The position numbers and the translations under genes are program-made. The notes beneath the pieces were generated by a model. It was not told the DNA's origin. It ran no database searches and saw nothing but the letters and a program-made list of their open reading frames with translations. From Pachyseris speciosa (lineage: Eukaryota; Cnidaria; Anthozoa; Scleractinia; Pachyseridae): a stretch of DNA of 64,000 nt. The stretch's first letter is position 1; every line of letters starts with the position of its first letter. Of this stretch, positions 33,405 to 45,484 are shown piece by piece. The stretch spans positions 1,867,501 through 1,931,500 of the forward strand of contig JAEMWC010000005.1 of assembly GCA_016490735.1 (NCBI GenBank), given 5' to 3'.

Positions 33405-36398
33405 AAGGTAATAAAAATTCCTTTGCAAATTGAGTTTGGAGATGTTAAAAAGCAAAATAAAAATATTGAGGTAGGTTTTTTAAAAATAATCTTTAATACT
33501 TTGTGTAAAAAAGAACCTGCAATACTAGTTTGCATCTATAAATGTTTAAAACAAAACGTTTCTTAACATCTTAGAGCAATACCTAAGGACAGGTCTGTTT
33601 CCCCGTTCAACTGTAGGCTACTTAGTTATGGTTTAGAGCCACTAGAAATTGGTGGAGAAGCCTGGTGCTTGCTCCTTTGAATCAGTATCACATCAGATAT
33701 ATAGTGATTCACATCATCACTGCATAATAAATGCAATTTCAGTTATCCACAGCCTCCCATGCAACAGTCGGAAATCAGAAATATGTATGCCTCAAAAATT
33801 ATGAAAGAAAGATACACAGAAATCAATAAAAAGTATTTAGATGATATGAATTAAGACAAAGATATTCCTTTTGATCATTTACTTCTTGACCTTACTATCA
33901 CAAAAAACTGCATGCTAACGTTAAGCTCATCAATCAATGCACCTACAGTGTTTAAAAAAAAATCCAGCTGCTCTTCTGGCCAGCCAAGTGCAAGACCAGC
34001 GAACTTGATGGTAAAATATTGGGCATTTGTTTGATACCACTATCAAGGTATTTAATAATGTAGTGCGAGGATTTAAGGTAATGATTAATCAAAGCAAAAG
34101 TGTTGAAAATCCGAGTTAGCCATCTTAATTTGATTTTCTATTTTGCAAGAATGGTAAGGACTAGTCTCACATTTCTCCATGTACATTTGAAATTGCACAA
34201 TCTACTTCATCAAACATCAGGAAACCCATTAAACATTTATGCCAAATGTCATCCAAATATCCCACAAGATTGATGTGACCAGCTACTGATAAATTAATTC
34301 AAAGACTGTATGCAGGAAAAGGAAGTCCAAAGGATGTGTACATTGATAACAAAGAGCTTACTTTCAGATTAATTTTAAGTTTAAAGTTTAATAATACTTT
34401 GTCATGCAAATACAACTAAGTTGATACAAAACAAAAAAAGTGCATGACTGGAAATAACTGGGAGAAAGTAAATTCCCATACAAAAAATATTATCTAATAT
34501 TACACATTCTAAAAACTAAGAGGTTAAATTTAAACGGGGCCCAAAGCTAACCTATTAGAATCAAATTAAATCGAATACTTTTCTCTTACAAGTCACCCCT
34601 GATTTGAGATTGACAAGAAAAATTAAGAAGTAAAATTGAAAAACAATCCAAAGCTAACCTAATTAAATTACGTACTTGCCACTCAGAAACAACATCTGAT
34701 TTAAAATTGACACAAATATTGATAGGACTTAAAACTGCCTTAAAAAGGGGCATGAATGATGTTCGACGGAACACCATTCCAGTCTGTTATGTAGCGATTT
34801 AAAAAGAAAAGCAGAAGGCCATATATATTTAGTCAGGTCAAGCCTAGAATCGGAGCTGCACACTCTCACCGAGCAACTTCGCATGGCTTTATTTGGGCCA
34901 GTTTAGTTTGTGTCCAAAACAATTGAGCAGCAGCAGGGAAAACGATAGCTTTCAATAGCAAACGTTTGCAAAAAAAAAAAAAAAAAAAAGACTGGCATTC
35001 TTGAGTTATAACTACTTTCAGCTGAAAGCGTAAAGGAATTTAAAGCAATTATAAAAAAAAAAAACAAGCGACGCAAAGTACGATGCGAGTGTTTGATCGA
35101 AGAAGGAGAAGATGGAGAAATTAAACAAGTCTAACAAGTAATAAAAATAGCTTGTACTGATTAAGCTAGAAAAATCGGTATTTATTTTGACATAAATGCC
35201 CTTAAAAAAGAAAATAAAGGGTACAAAACTGATCGTTTACAGCAATCAACAGGAATTGACCGCGGTTCAGAAACAACAGAAACATATTACAAGAAAACAG
35301 AGCACAATACGAATAATATTTTTTCGAAGATTCTTGGAGCAGGTGGAGAAATTAGACAAGTAACAAAAATATCTTGTATTAACTAGAAAAAATGCTTAGC
35401 AATTTGACATAAATGTCCGTGTCCAGGAATCACTAAGGCAGCAATCACTCGGAAAGCGACATAGATGAATGTTAGCGCCATTTCCCACAAAATCTTTCCT
35501 TGGCTAACACAAAACCCTAAAGTGCTTTGACAGTTTCACTGTTACTTCCCAGGTCTTCCAAAAGAACCTTCTTCAATTAATGATTGTCAATGGCAAAACA
35601 TCATCCAGTTAGCGAAGAAAACGCTTGCAAACTACACCAGCATTTCTCTCGCAGACCCGTCTACTATAAAATTCATCAAAGCCACCCAACCAGTCAACCC
35701 CTTTCGCTGTTTTTAACATCCAAACGCTGATTCTTACCGGTTCAAACAAATTAAGACGACATGTTTATAGACGGCGAAACTGTTGTTTACAGGCCGCTTT
35801 CGACGAAGATCTCTAAAACTCTTTTCAAATGACGAGTGAAGCGCACTGGTTTTTGACATTTTTGACAGCATTTTGACATCTTTATGTCAGATTTTGAGAC
35901 GTGCAAATGCACATTTGATCGGCCTTTTTTTTTTACTCGAGCTTGAGTTTCCGCCTTAAATCGTTAATTTTGTGAGGACAGATTGCGAATACGTTTATAA
36001 GATAAGGGCAAACGGTCAGCCAAGCCGAGTAAAAACACTCGTTCGCTTGCAAAGAAAAAACCATAACAAAACAAACAAAAATGAGTATAGATGGTTGTTA
36101 GTTATATCCATTAGAGCCAAAAATACAAGTTTCATTCCTGAACAAAATTAACAATGATTTTAACCAAATGTTAAGCTGGTATAGATTTAATTTACCTCAC
36201 CGTCCTGTGTTGTAGAGGTTTCTACCACTTGAAAATACGTAAGCTTCAGTAAAATAAAAACAAGCATCCGCAAAAATAGCAAACGGTTTGTCCAAAGAAA
36301 GAGCTTCTTCCACAGAGTTTGAGCTACTCGTTCCTTCCATTAATACAAGTGAACTGTTAAATGACCTTTCATGGTGAGATGCAAGATGCCGCGGTAAA
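33405..36398. other. 3 kb without recognisable genes
   Basis: AT-rich, with A-runs at 34,970-34,990 and 35,054-35,063. Around 34,820-34,860 a catatatatttagtcaggtc block resembles 30,189-30,220 (ttcagccaagcctaaaagcg against caagcctagaatcggagctg), so the repeat flanking the LINE extends in pieces to here. Open frames are short and not recognisable. Confidence 0.5.
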
Positions 36399-38609
36399 GT
36401 GAAAGCCCTAGAAGCGTTGAATTATACTGTTTTCAACCGCACAATCGATCCAAGTTTGAAGCTTTTCTTGAAAAAAAATCTTTCGCCCTTCCTTTCATCA
36501 CTTGAAAATACACCTTCCGGAGTATCTTTTGACAAGTTCTATGCTTTTTACGCGGATTTAAAGACAAACTTCGATCGAAGAAGATGAAGTTGTTTTGCTC
36601 AAAACGAAGAAGCAACTGAATGTGAAATTACGAGCTACAGAAAGGGCGCGAAAAGTTAAGCCTCGTTTTGGTTTGGGTGTCCCACACCTGGCTTGAGCCT
36701 GCGATTCAACTGAAAGCAAGAACCTGGCCAGCGGTCATCTTCAAACAAACTGCTGACCTCGATGAGGTCTTAACTTGAGCCCGCGATATGGTCACGTGAC
36801 ACTGGTCAGCGGATACCTTGTTTTGACAGGAGTCAATTAGCTATAAGAGGAATGTCCAGTATCAAAGAGGTATGCTGTAAACTAGCTTGTCAGGTTGGCT
36901 AGGTGGATTATGGCCGCCATGTTGGATTATTATGATTATTATTAGGATGTTATTAATTATTGGGCGACCACGCCCACGAGCAATACCGCTAGCCAAGATT
37001 ACCATGAGAAAAGCAGTTACTGGGTTTCTTTAAGTATCGTGCTCCGCTTCGCTGCCCTTCGGGCCGCCGGAGCTCCGCTACTATTAAGATATTTTTGAGA
37101 CTTAGCACAATTGATAGTCGTGCATAGGACATTGAAAAAATGCAATAAAAAGATGGGGTCACCGTGCTGGTTTTTACCCTGCATACTCGTTGTTCTAAGT
37201 GTTTTTACGGAGTTGCGCGAGAAATGTTCGAACTTGAACAACCCAATAAAGCTATTATTATGTAGCCAAAACTATGAATAGTAGAAACTAGATTCCAATT
37301 CTTTTTTTTTTTCTGGGCTATGTTCTCTTAGTACTGTGATTTTAAATTGCCCAATCTTTCAAATAAAGTAAGGGGATTGGACTACTACGTTATCATCTCA
37401 AATTCCTTCCTGGCTCCAAACGCAGAGTTTCACCTTATTTATAAATAAATAATCCATCTTCTACTATTAAACTTTTTTTCTCATCAAGATATGTTTTTCG
37501 TGTCCCTATTACGAGTACATTACACCAATAAAAAAAGTTTGCACGATAACAGGTAAAAGGTAGTAATTTTGGCAGAAATGAACCAAAAACAGCAAAAATA
37601 CCGGTGACAGTGCTCCTTTAACTTCACAAATCAACAAGTCTGTATTTCGATAGAAAGTGAATTTCCGATGAAAGTATGAGCACAATTCAGTACATAAAAT
37701 TGAGTTAGCAGAGTCAAGCTGCACCTAAAGCAAAGATACATCTGACTGTTTGACCGGTTGTAATTTTTGATGGCCACCTGTTCATGCCTAGGCAGAGAAT
37801 CAACCAAATTTAGTAAAATTATAGTTTTTGCTGAGTTTTAGTTGAGTGAGTTGAATTTTTTGGTTTCAACACATTTTTAATACCTCTTCTGACATTTTTT
37901 TTTTAAACTTAACAGCTTTCCTTGAGTTTCATGGCCTCTTTTTTAAATTCAGAATAAAGCTGAAGTTAAAGTTCACTTGCACAGTTACCTCAGAGTCTAG
38001 AAATCGCGGTCTTCTTTCCTGTATTTGCCAAGGGCAGGGAACCTAATTTACTCGCGATTAAGCGCATAAGCACCGAATTCCTGGAAGCGGCGCTTAATCG
38101 GGGAATATAGCTAAAACACGAGTGAGGTACAACATTGTCTAAAACTAACTTCTACCGGACAAATACTTCCCAGAAACTCGCCAAGAGACGCTCCCACCCA
38201 CCCATCATCGCATTCCAATCCTGCGATTCTAAGTTGGTTCCAGAAACTAGTGAAATTGCCCGTTCATCCAAGCCCTTCTCCGCCGCTCCTTATTTGTTTC
38301 CTCCTTCACCCCATACCCTCGTGTGTCTCCCGCTTGGAATACCTGTTGTTATTACGTGACACAAATTATTACTGTTTTACCAACAGCGTGCTGTAGAGAT
38401 GACTCAATAAAGGCACACCTTACGTTAGCTTTTGTTAATTTCCGTTTTGCAGATTCAATGCTTTGCATGATGCCTCTTTCCCAAACTACTTGTAAATTTG
38501 CGAAAGGAGTTGTTGAACGTTACCTTCAGGTATAACGTCAGGTATAACATATCCTGTGCTTTGTTTACCAGGCCAAAGCCGCATAAGTCTAACAAATTAA
38601 AATTCAAAT
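36399..38609. other. No confident gene; short frames and a GC-rich hairpin
   Basis: A 62-codon plus-strand frame at 36,399-36,587 (NYTVFNRTIDPSLKLFLKKN) has no known family. At about 37,040-37,078 a GC-rich segment (gctgcccttcgggccgccgg) can fold on itself. Near 37,990-38,040 a cagttacctcagagtctag block and tttcctgtatttgccaa block echo 12,130-12,185, a trace of the 11-12 kb duplication. Confidence 0.4.
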
Positions 38610-38613
38610 GAAG

Positions 38614-38829
38614 AATGATCCTCGCAGTTGTGAACGCAATTTATGCAATTGCGAAAAGAAGCCTGAAAAAATTCAGGACTTCAACGGGGTTTGAACCCGT
38701 GACCTCGCGATTACCGGTTCGATGCTCTAACCAACTCAGCTATAAAGCCACTGACGTTGGGAGCAGGTCAATTGTGGGTTCATATGTTCCCGTGAAAGAA
38801 ATGAGTGTGAATGATATATGAAATGAATC
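38614..38829 (-). repeat. tRNA-like SINE unit (minus orientation)
   Basis: On the minus strand the A box (TAGCTGAGTTGGTTAGAGC) and B box (GGGTTCAAACCCC) are intact. The 3' side has the arm gaagaatgatcctcgcagtt...gcaattgcgaaaagaag (38,609-38,664). It stands head-to-head with the unit at 38,858-39,053. Confidence 0.8.
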
Positions 38830-38857
38830 ATATATGAACTGCGGAAATGAATCAAAT

Positions 38858-39053
38858 GAAGAATGATCGTCGCAGTTTTGAACGCAATTTATGCAATTGC
38901 GAAAAGAAGCCTCATGGCTTCATAACTCAGTTGGTTAGAGCATCGCACCGGTAATCGCGAGGTCACGGGTTCAAACCCCGTTGAAGTCCTGAATTTTTTC
39001 AGGCTTCTTTTCGCAATTGCATAAATTGCGTTCACAACTGCGAGGATCATTCT
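38858..39053 (+). repeat. tRNA-like SINE unit with ~54-bp inverted arms
   Basis: Left arm 38,858-38,912 and right arm 39,001-39,053 are reverse complements with about two mismatches. Between them, 38,916-38,989 folds as a tRNA: a 7-bp acceptor stem (GGCTTCA with TGAAGTC, one G-U), A box, B box and T arm intact. The anticodon stem is mispaired, so it is probably not a working tRNA. The whole unit would fold into a long stem capped by a tRNA-like cloverleaf. Confidence 0.85.
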
Positions 39054-39365
39054 TTATTTGATTTCATTTCCGCAGTTCATACGTGATTAATTTCATGTAT
39101 CATACACAAATTAAAATTCAGTATAATATTTCTGAGGCGCTCTTTCTAAAACGGGTATTTTCTGGTAGTTTTGAACATATTTGTTATGATAGAAACGGGT
39201 AATGCTCTTTCTCAAGTGTTATTTGGGGCAGCAACAGCCAGCTGTTCATCATATTTAGTATGCAAAATAATTAAATGATGTCGTTTTTCTTTCAACCGAT
39301 TTTTAGGCTTGTTGAAAGGTTGATCAACGAAACACACGAAACAAAACTATCCCTTTTTTCTCAAT

Positions 39366-40380
39366 TGATGCCGTTCGTGGCAAGATTTGTAGGTCATGTT
39401 GGTAATACGAACTTACTGGGGTGCTAAAAAGAGGTATGCTTGTGTTTACTAGGTAAAAAAGATAATGAAGTTTGAAGGAGATTAAAATTTAAAAAACGAC
39501 GCAGAATTACCAAAACAGGCTGAGAAAAATGTCTATGTGAACTCCAGCTGAAACGTCTTTCTTGTGAGTCTCTTTATCTTAAGGCGTGTAGCACGGTATT
39601 ACCAGCACGGTTTTGCAACCAAAATGAGTGAGGAAAATCGATTTATTGACAGATATATAAAAGAGAAAGAAAATTACACTATTAACTCGCCTAAAAAATG
39701 TACACTGCAACTTCAAGAATGCAAACTTTGAGCACAGTATGAGTGAAGCCAAGGCTTCTAACGTTAAGCTTCATTGAGCTTAAATATACATTCCCTTTTG
39801 AAATGTTTTTTTTTTTTTTTTTGTGTTTTGTTTTGTGTTTTGTTTTGTTTTTGTTTTGTTTTTTTGGTCGGATATGCAGTACTGGTTGTCCCACTGTTAC
39901 TTTCCCTTTGTGGAAATGTCTTGTACATGTCAACATGTTCACTAAAATAAGATGTTGGGGTTTAGTTTTTGTTAAGGGTCAGTTAAATTTTTTTTATAAC
40001 GCAATTTATAGCTTATTTGACTATGTTTTATTTACCATAATAGCTTCAAAATAAAGCTGGCGTTTGTTCATTGATACTATGGACGTGTGGGATTTATACC
40101 AATACCTGTGATAGAGTTGACACACTCGAGGCTTTTAACTGTGGAAAGAGAGTCCATATGTGTCTTTATCCTTGAGTGTGCAGTAAGGATGTTCAATAAA
40201 TAGCTTCCCTCAAATTTAAGCCTAAATATTCCTTTAGTTTGAGTTTTTCGCCGTTGAATAACTCTTCCTTGGTAGACAGTCCAGTTTTCGTATACATTCC
40301 TATGAAAAGGAAAACGTGTTAGTTACCTCAAGGGTCTTGAAACCGCGGTATTCTTTCCTGTATTTCCCAATAGCAGGATA
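39366..40380. repeat. Segmental duplication, copy 2 (partner 11,180-12,190)
   Basis: See 11,180-12,190. Includes a T/G homopolymer-like expansion at 39,808-39,866. At its right edge the minus strand keeps only the tail of the small conserved ORF (AIGKYRKE, within 40,300-40,380). Confidence 0.75.
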
Positions 40381-41228
40381 TTTACGATAGCGGTGATACA
40401 TAAAAAAAGGATCAGACAGATCAGTTACACAACGTAGAACCTTGTGCTTCAAAACCGCAGTACAATGAGCTGTTGTAGCGACACGCGGATATGGAGGAAA
40501 TTTTTTTTGAGAAAACGTATCAAAATTCATGGGCACGCCTGACGAAGAGCGCAGATGTCGTAGTTAACCCTAGCATCACAGAAACGAAGAGTTACAGTTC
40601 ACACGAGGTTCTCACATATAAGTTTGAAAGGTTTCCAGAAAGAACCGAAAGGTGCCCCAAAAGTAAATCGCAAAAGTAAATCCCTGTAAATATTTATTTT
40701 ATGTTTGCATAGTAAAGGCTGCAATTCAAAGGTGACAGACCACAAATAAACCGGTTGCTTTTAAAAATATACTGTTCATTAGTAGGATGTCTATAAAATG
40801 TGTGCAATTCCACAATTGGTTTTAGTTCTATTAAACCATATACCAATTGCAGAATATTTAATTAACCTAGTAATAACCTACCGCTGCATGTAGTCGAAAC
40901 AGAATCTTTTAAACTTTGTAAAACTAGATTGAAGTCCTTTCTTAATTTGTAAATATGTAAATAGTGATATATCTTAAAGCATTAATTATGATATAATACT
41001 AGCTCTATTGTGTTGTTTACGTATTTTTCTTTTCACGAACCGTTACAGGGTTGACGTTGTGTTTCCTTTTCATAATGTAATTTTATCTTTATTTAATTTT
41101 TTTAGCATCATGAATACCTTTGTATGCTATTTACACTGTATGTTATGAAGTTGATTTACAAAGGAAGTAACCTTCAAAAACTGAAGTTGATAAAAGGCTG
41201 CTAGTTGAGGACCCTTAAGCCATAAAAA
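40381..41228. other. No gene seen
   Basis: Unique AT-rich DNA. Short frames at 40,300-40,536 and 40,491-40,679 lack recognisable motifs. Confidence 0.4.
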
Positions 41229-42731
41229 ATAACCTAGAAAGTTAAAGAAAATCTTCAGCCGACTTCAAGTCATACCACATAATTGGTTTTCTGTTTAAAG
41301 ATGTTCCAGGATGTTCTCAATTAATCAAACTCCATTATCACGCTTTCTTAAAAGCTGCACTATGGTAATTGGATTTCCAGCATTATGATTGGCTAGATGT
41401 AGACAGGTTATGCTTAAACCACCTTGCGATGATATGATGTATTCAATGCACGCTTTAGACAAGCAAAAAGTGAAAGAGACATTAACTGAGCTAGAGGGCG
41501 CGAGCAGTAAATTTAAATATATGTTATTAAATGGAATATTCTCATGCATATACATATAATAGTTGTTGTAAAGATATAACGGGGGGAACTTCGAATTCGA
41601 TGTCGGTAACCTGTGTTTACCAGACTTCGCATTTGCTTCTTCAGATATTTAGAAAACCTCGGTTTTGTCATGATCTACGGTATATGGAAGCCCACTAAAA
41701 AAATTAAACCGCATTCGTTACCTGAAACTATAAGCTGTTGATAGATCTTAATAGAAATTATCCCGCGCACCTGTCAATTCATAACGGCATACCATGCAAA
41801 TTGTTGCCATTTCGAATGAATTAACTCCCTTATCTATTCAAATATTGCCTTAACACCAATCCATGACAGCGAGACGCAAGTCATCCCCAAATGTGCCTAT
41901 GAAAGTAGAGGCCCATCTTGACCACGACCTGAGTTCTATAGAAACCTGTATCCGTTCCGATTAGAACAGCTATAGTGTTGTCGAAGCTAATTGGCTTTCT
42001 TTCTTTCTTTCTTTCTTTCTATTATTTGACTGATCCGCCTAGATTAGCTAGTGCTATGTGCGGATTAATCCCAGTTTGTAACTGATTTTCGCTTACATTT
42101 GAATAAAAAGTGTAAGTGTGTAAGATGGGACTGAATTAAGGTTGTTGATGAGAAAAATCTAAGACTTAATGTCGCCATGTTTATCCGCAATTAAGTGACT
42201 GTCTTTAGATGATTCGTACATCATCTCTTTTAAGGGGGCAGTTTGTCTGATTGAATATTTGGGAAAATAGGGTGAATTGAGAATGAAAGATAGAAGGGTA
42301 GAAATGGATACACACATAATCCACTTAGTCCGCTAACGGGATCGGGAGTATCTTTTTGCGGTGGCGGACTGTCTGGTCTTTGTCTACTAATTATTCACTT
42401 CAAATTTTAATTTTCCACCACCTTAAAATCTAATATTTTTCCAGTTTTCCACAATTTTCCACATACCAACCCCCACCCCCTCCCCTTTGCAATCCTTCAA
42501 AACAATCCACAATTTATCAAAAAGTTCTCAAACATTGACTGTGCCAAGCTTGGATTCTGACCTAATGTAGAAATTTCTCGATTAAAAGTAATCTACGCGA
42601 GATTTATAAGAAAAAGTGCTGAAATCTAGGGAAAACGAGGCATTTAACGAGACTGCTCCCTCAAATGAAAAACTAGAGTAGCATTTCCTATTTAGTTTAG
42701 ACATTTTGATTGACCAAATGTAGGGTGGTTG
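41229..42731. repeat. Segmental duplication block A, copy 3
   Basis: Matches 12,541-12,735 and then jumps at about 41,414 to the homologue of 14,239, so the segment holding the TTAA element of copies 1 and 2 is missing here. It continues collinear to 15,471. Carries a (CTTT)n expansion at 41,996-42,020. Confidence 0.75.
41996..42020. repeat. (CTTT)6 microsatellite
   Basis: Six units; the paralogues at 14,780 and 20,990 lack it. Confidence 0.9.
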
Positions 42732-43744
42732 TTAACCCTTTTCCGCGGAGAGAGGTCGTATACGACCCCACAATAGACCGATACTTTGAAAATCTACAAT
42801 TTTCTAAAATCCCGAACGAACTATGGTTGAAATAAACCATTTTTTTGCCAAATGATCATTTGTTTAGACTTCATTATCCCGTAAACTGAAAAAAACTCCC
42901 AATTTTCACTTAATATGACTGTTTATTCTCTTTGAAAACCAAAATCGCCCTCGGACAACACCAAAATTCACGCAATTTTCTCTTGACGTTTTCAAGATAA
43001 AAATTCCTATTGAAGTTGAAAGTTTACATTGGCAGCAGACTTTGACTCCACCTCTTGCAATCTGCTCCACATTTAACTGCTCGCCCCTTTAGCCCGACCC
43101 CGATAACGCTGCTTGATTTCAGTTGCTCTCACAGTCTGTAATTTTCACGTTTGTGACCTAAACGAATTTTGGGATTTTCGTGGCTGAGAAAAGCATGGAA
43201 GTCTGCCAATTTCCATTTCACATATATTTTATAAGTGTAGAGCCACCGGTCCTGCTGGCTAAACATTGCACCGATTGCATTATTTATAAGTCAAAACTCG
43301 CCAAAATTGTCATGCCATGTCTTGGAATCCACTCACAAAACGACAAAAGACACAACTTCACTCCGTGAATGGCCATCACTCGCTCGCATACTTTTGGCGG
43401 CCTACTTCGTGTGAAATTGCTTCTCACATCCGTTTTCTTTCAAAGGATTGCCTTTACCCATTAACCCAGCTTTATGATGCCAGGCAGGGGGCTTCTGAGG
43501 TGGAAAATGGCTCCAAAAACACACTTATAAATCAAATAAGCAACGAATTGTAGCTGCAGCGTTCGTTTAGAAATAAACGACAGCTAGCGTGACAAGCGTT
43601 ACAACAAAGATAGAGCCTTCGGTGTTGTGGCCCAGCGAAATCGCCTTGGTAACCACTTATATGGAGTAGCCAGGTCGATTTGACCTCCTACCCTCCGAAA
43701 ATTGCAAAAAAAGACGTACAAAACGTCCGTCCGAAAAGGGTTAA
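42732..43744. mobile_element. TTAA-flanked piggyBac-like element, copy 3 (diverged)
   Basis: Begins TTAACCCTTTTCCG and ends CGAAAAGGGTTAA. Internally it is alignable, with much divergence, to copies 1 and 2 (gtgtagagccaccggtcc against gtgtcgagccactcggacc; the atgatgccag block). It inserted at a TTAA that is empty in the paralogue at 15,472-15,475. A subterminal palindrome (gtcgtatacgac) sits where copies 1 and 2 carry a different one. Confidence 0.7.
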
Positions 43745-44268
43745 GGGAAAAAATCGAGGTTACGTGAGCAGTACTTTGGACACCAAATCCTAAAAGCAAT
43801 GGCTAAGCTTAGGTTAATCATAGGCTTAGAATGAGGTTTTTAGGGCGAGAGTTCTTGTTTTGACTTTAACGTTAAAGATCTGTGGCTTGAAGTAAGGCTA
43901 GATTGGTGGGTTAGGGTAAGGTTAGGGTTGGGGTTAGAATTTTAGGGGCTAGGGGTAAGGTAAGGTTGGGGCTAGGGTTAGGGTTGGGGTTAGGTTAGGG
44001 TTAGGGTTAGGGTTAGGGTTTGGGTAAGGATTTGGGGTTTGGGTTAGCGCTAGAGTCAAAATTTACATTGATCTTGCTTCCAGATTTCGCTTTGCTACAG
44101 CACCAAGCTCTTGAGGCCTGTTGCAGGTATTCCACCCAACAACTCTCTGTCATTTCCTCAGAATTTCAGAAACATTTGCAGAAAAAACTATTTTCTATGA
44201 TTTCTCCCTGTTTTTAGCGTTCACCAGTTTAAAATGTAAAACGAGCTACAAAAGGTATTTTTTGTTAA
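43745..44268. other. Second insertion beside the TTAA element, with telomere-like DNA
   Basis: Duplicated-block homology does not resume until TTAA at 44,268 (gttaaaggggcagtgtcc against gttaaaggggcagtgtac at 15,471). So about 520 bp of extra DNA, including the TTAGGG tract, is inserted or is part of a larger element. No gene is seen; the frames at 44,020-44,306 are unremarkable. Confidence 0.55.
43909..44049 (+). repeat. Interstitial telomeric repeat (TTAGGG)n, degenerate
   Basis: Four perfect TTAGGG units at about 43,996-44,020, surrounded by variants (ttgggg, taaggt, ttaggt) over 140 bp. TTAGGG is the animal and cnidarian telomere repeat, and this copy is internal. Confidence 0.85.
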
Positions 44269-45484
44269 AGGGGCAGTGTCCTAAGTCTGGATTAACAAAG
44301 AGATAAAATCAAGCAAATTTTACAAGAAAAACTGAGCCATAGTAAGTTATTATCAATTTAATCGAAAATGCAAGGGGGGAACTTGAAAACGTTGCCCGAC
44401 TTTTTCAAGTTGGCACCATTTTCATCTTGGCTAAGCGAAACAAAAAACATTTAAGAACGGTTTCCGTGAGTTAAAATAGCCATTTTGAAGACAAGACGCC
44501 TCGTTTGCCATCGGTGAACAGGTTTCCTTTGCTTTCCAGATTGGTTCTAACAATTCATGATACTGCCTCTTTAAGTTATAACAAATGGAGTAACATCCTA
44601 AGACAAAGATAGTCAACTAACAACAAAAAAATCGTATATTCATAAAACAAGTTTTTAAAGCAAAAAGGGAAGGCGGATTTTGAATTAAACGGTGTCTCTG
44701 TACTCTGATAACGCAAGGAAAAGATCAAACCTTTTTCCTTGACCTCTCTTCAAATTCCTTTAAAACGGACAAGACATTTCCTCGTCATCCCAGGAATACA
44801 GTAAACCTGTTTTTTTTTTTTTTGCCAATGTTTTTGCCAATGAAAGAGGATTTGCAAAAAAAACATTCAGCTTCAAAATCTGCCTTTTTAATAAATTTGA
44901 TTGAAGTTGCCTGGATTTGGAGCTATTTGATTGGCTTGACTTAATCAGGTTATGAGATTCAATAAACAGCGAGCAACGGATATTCATTTGCACGCGTCAT
45001 GCAGTTAGAAAGAGAGCAAAAGACAAATTTTACCCTGAAAAGGCCTACAAACTGCGAAATATGATGAATTAAAATGTTCCAAAAAGAAGGAAAAACACTT
45101 TTATCGATAATTTATCTAATGTGTTCTCCTTTTTCTGATATATAATACTGGGAAATTTTTTCTCTTATAGTCAGTTTTTTTTTATCACATTCGTGCAAAT
45201 TTGTCAAGAAATTGAAATGAGTCAGTTACAAACCTTTCATTTAGAAACACAAGTATAACACCGTGAGCATTTGAGTTCGACAAAGTTTGCACTATTACTT
45301 TGCTATCTGATACTAGTTTTTTAAAATTAATTCTTTCCATTTTCTTTTCTAATAGAGAAGAACGAAAACGCGTAAATAAACGATAAAAATTTGCGCACGC
45401 CAAGAGAGGATTTTACATGAGGTTTCATAAATCACATACAGTATTCAACATTCTGGCGACTTTGTAAGTGTGGCATGCACAGCT
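44269..45484 (-). repeat. GPCR-unit 3' flank, copy at 44.3-45.5 kb
   Basis: Collinear with 15,475-16,669; ends at the stop codon of the receptor pseudogene. Confidence 0.7.

Noticed and set aside
37017..37241. Minus-strand 74-codon gene
   Set aside because: Its most distinctive part (GAPAARRAAKRS) comes from a GC-rich self-complementary segment, so a repeat explains it better.
39691..40054. Lysine-rich or phenylalanine-rich small proteins
   Set aside because: Created by a T/G simple-sequence expansion at 39,808-39,866; the duplicate at 11.5-11.7 kb has no such run.
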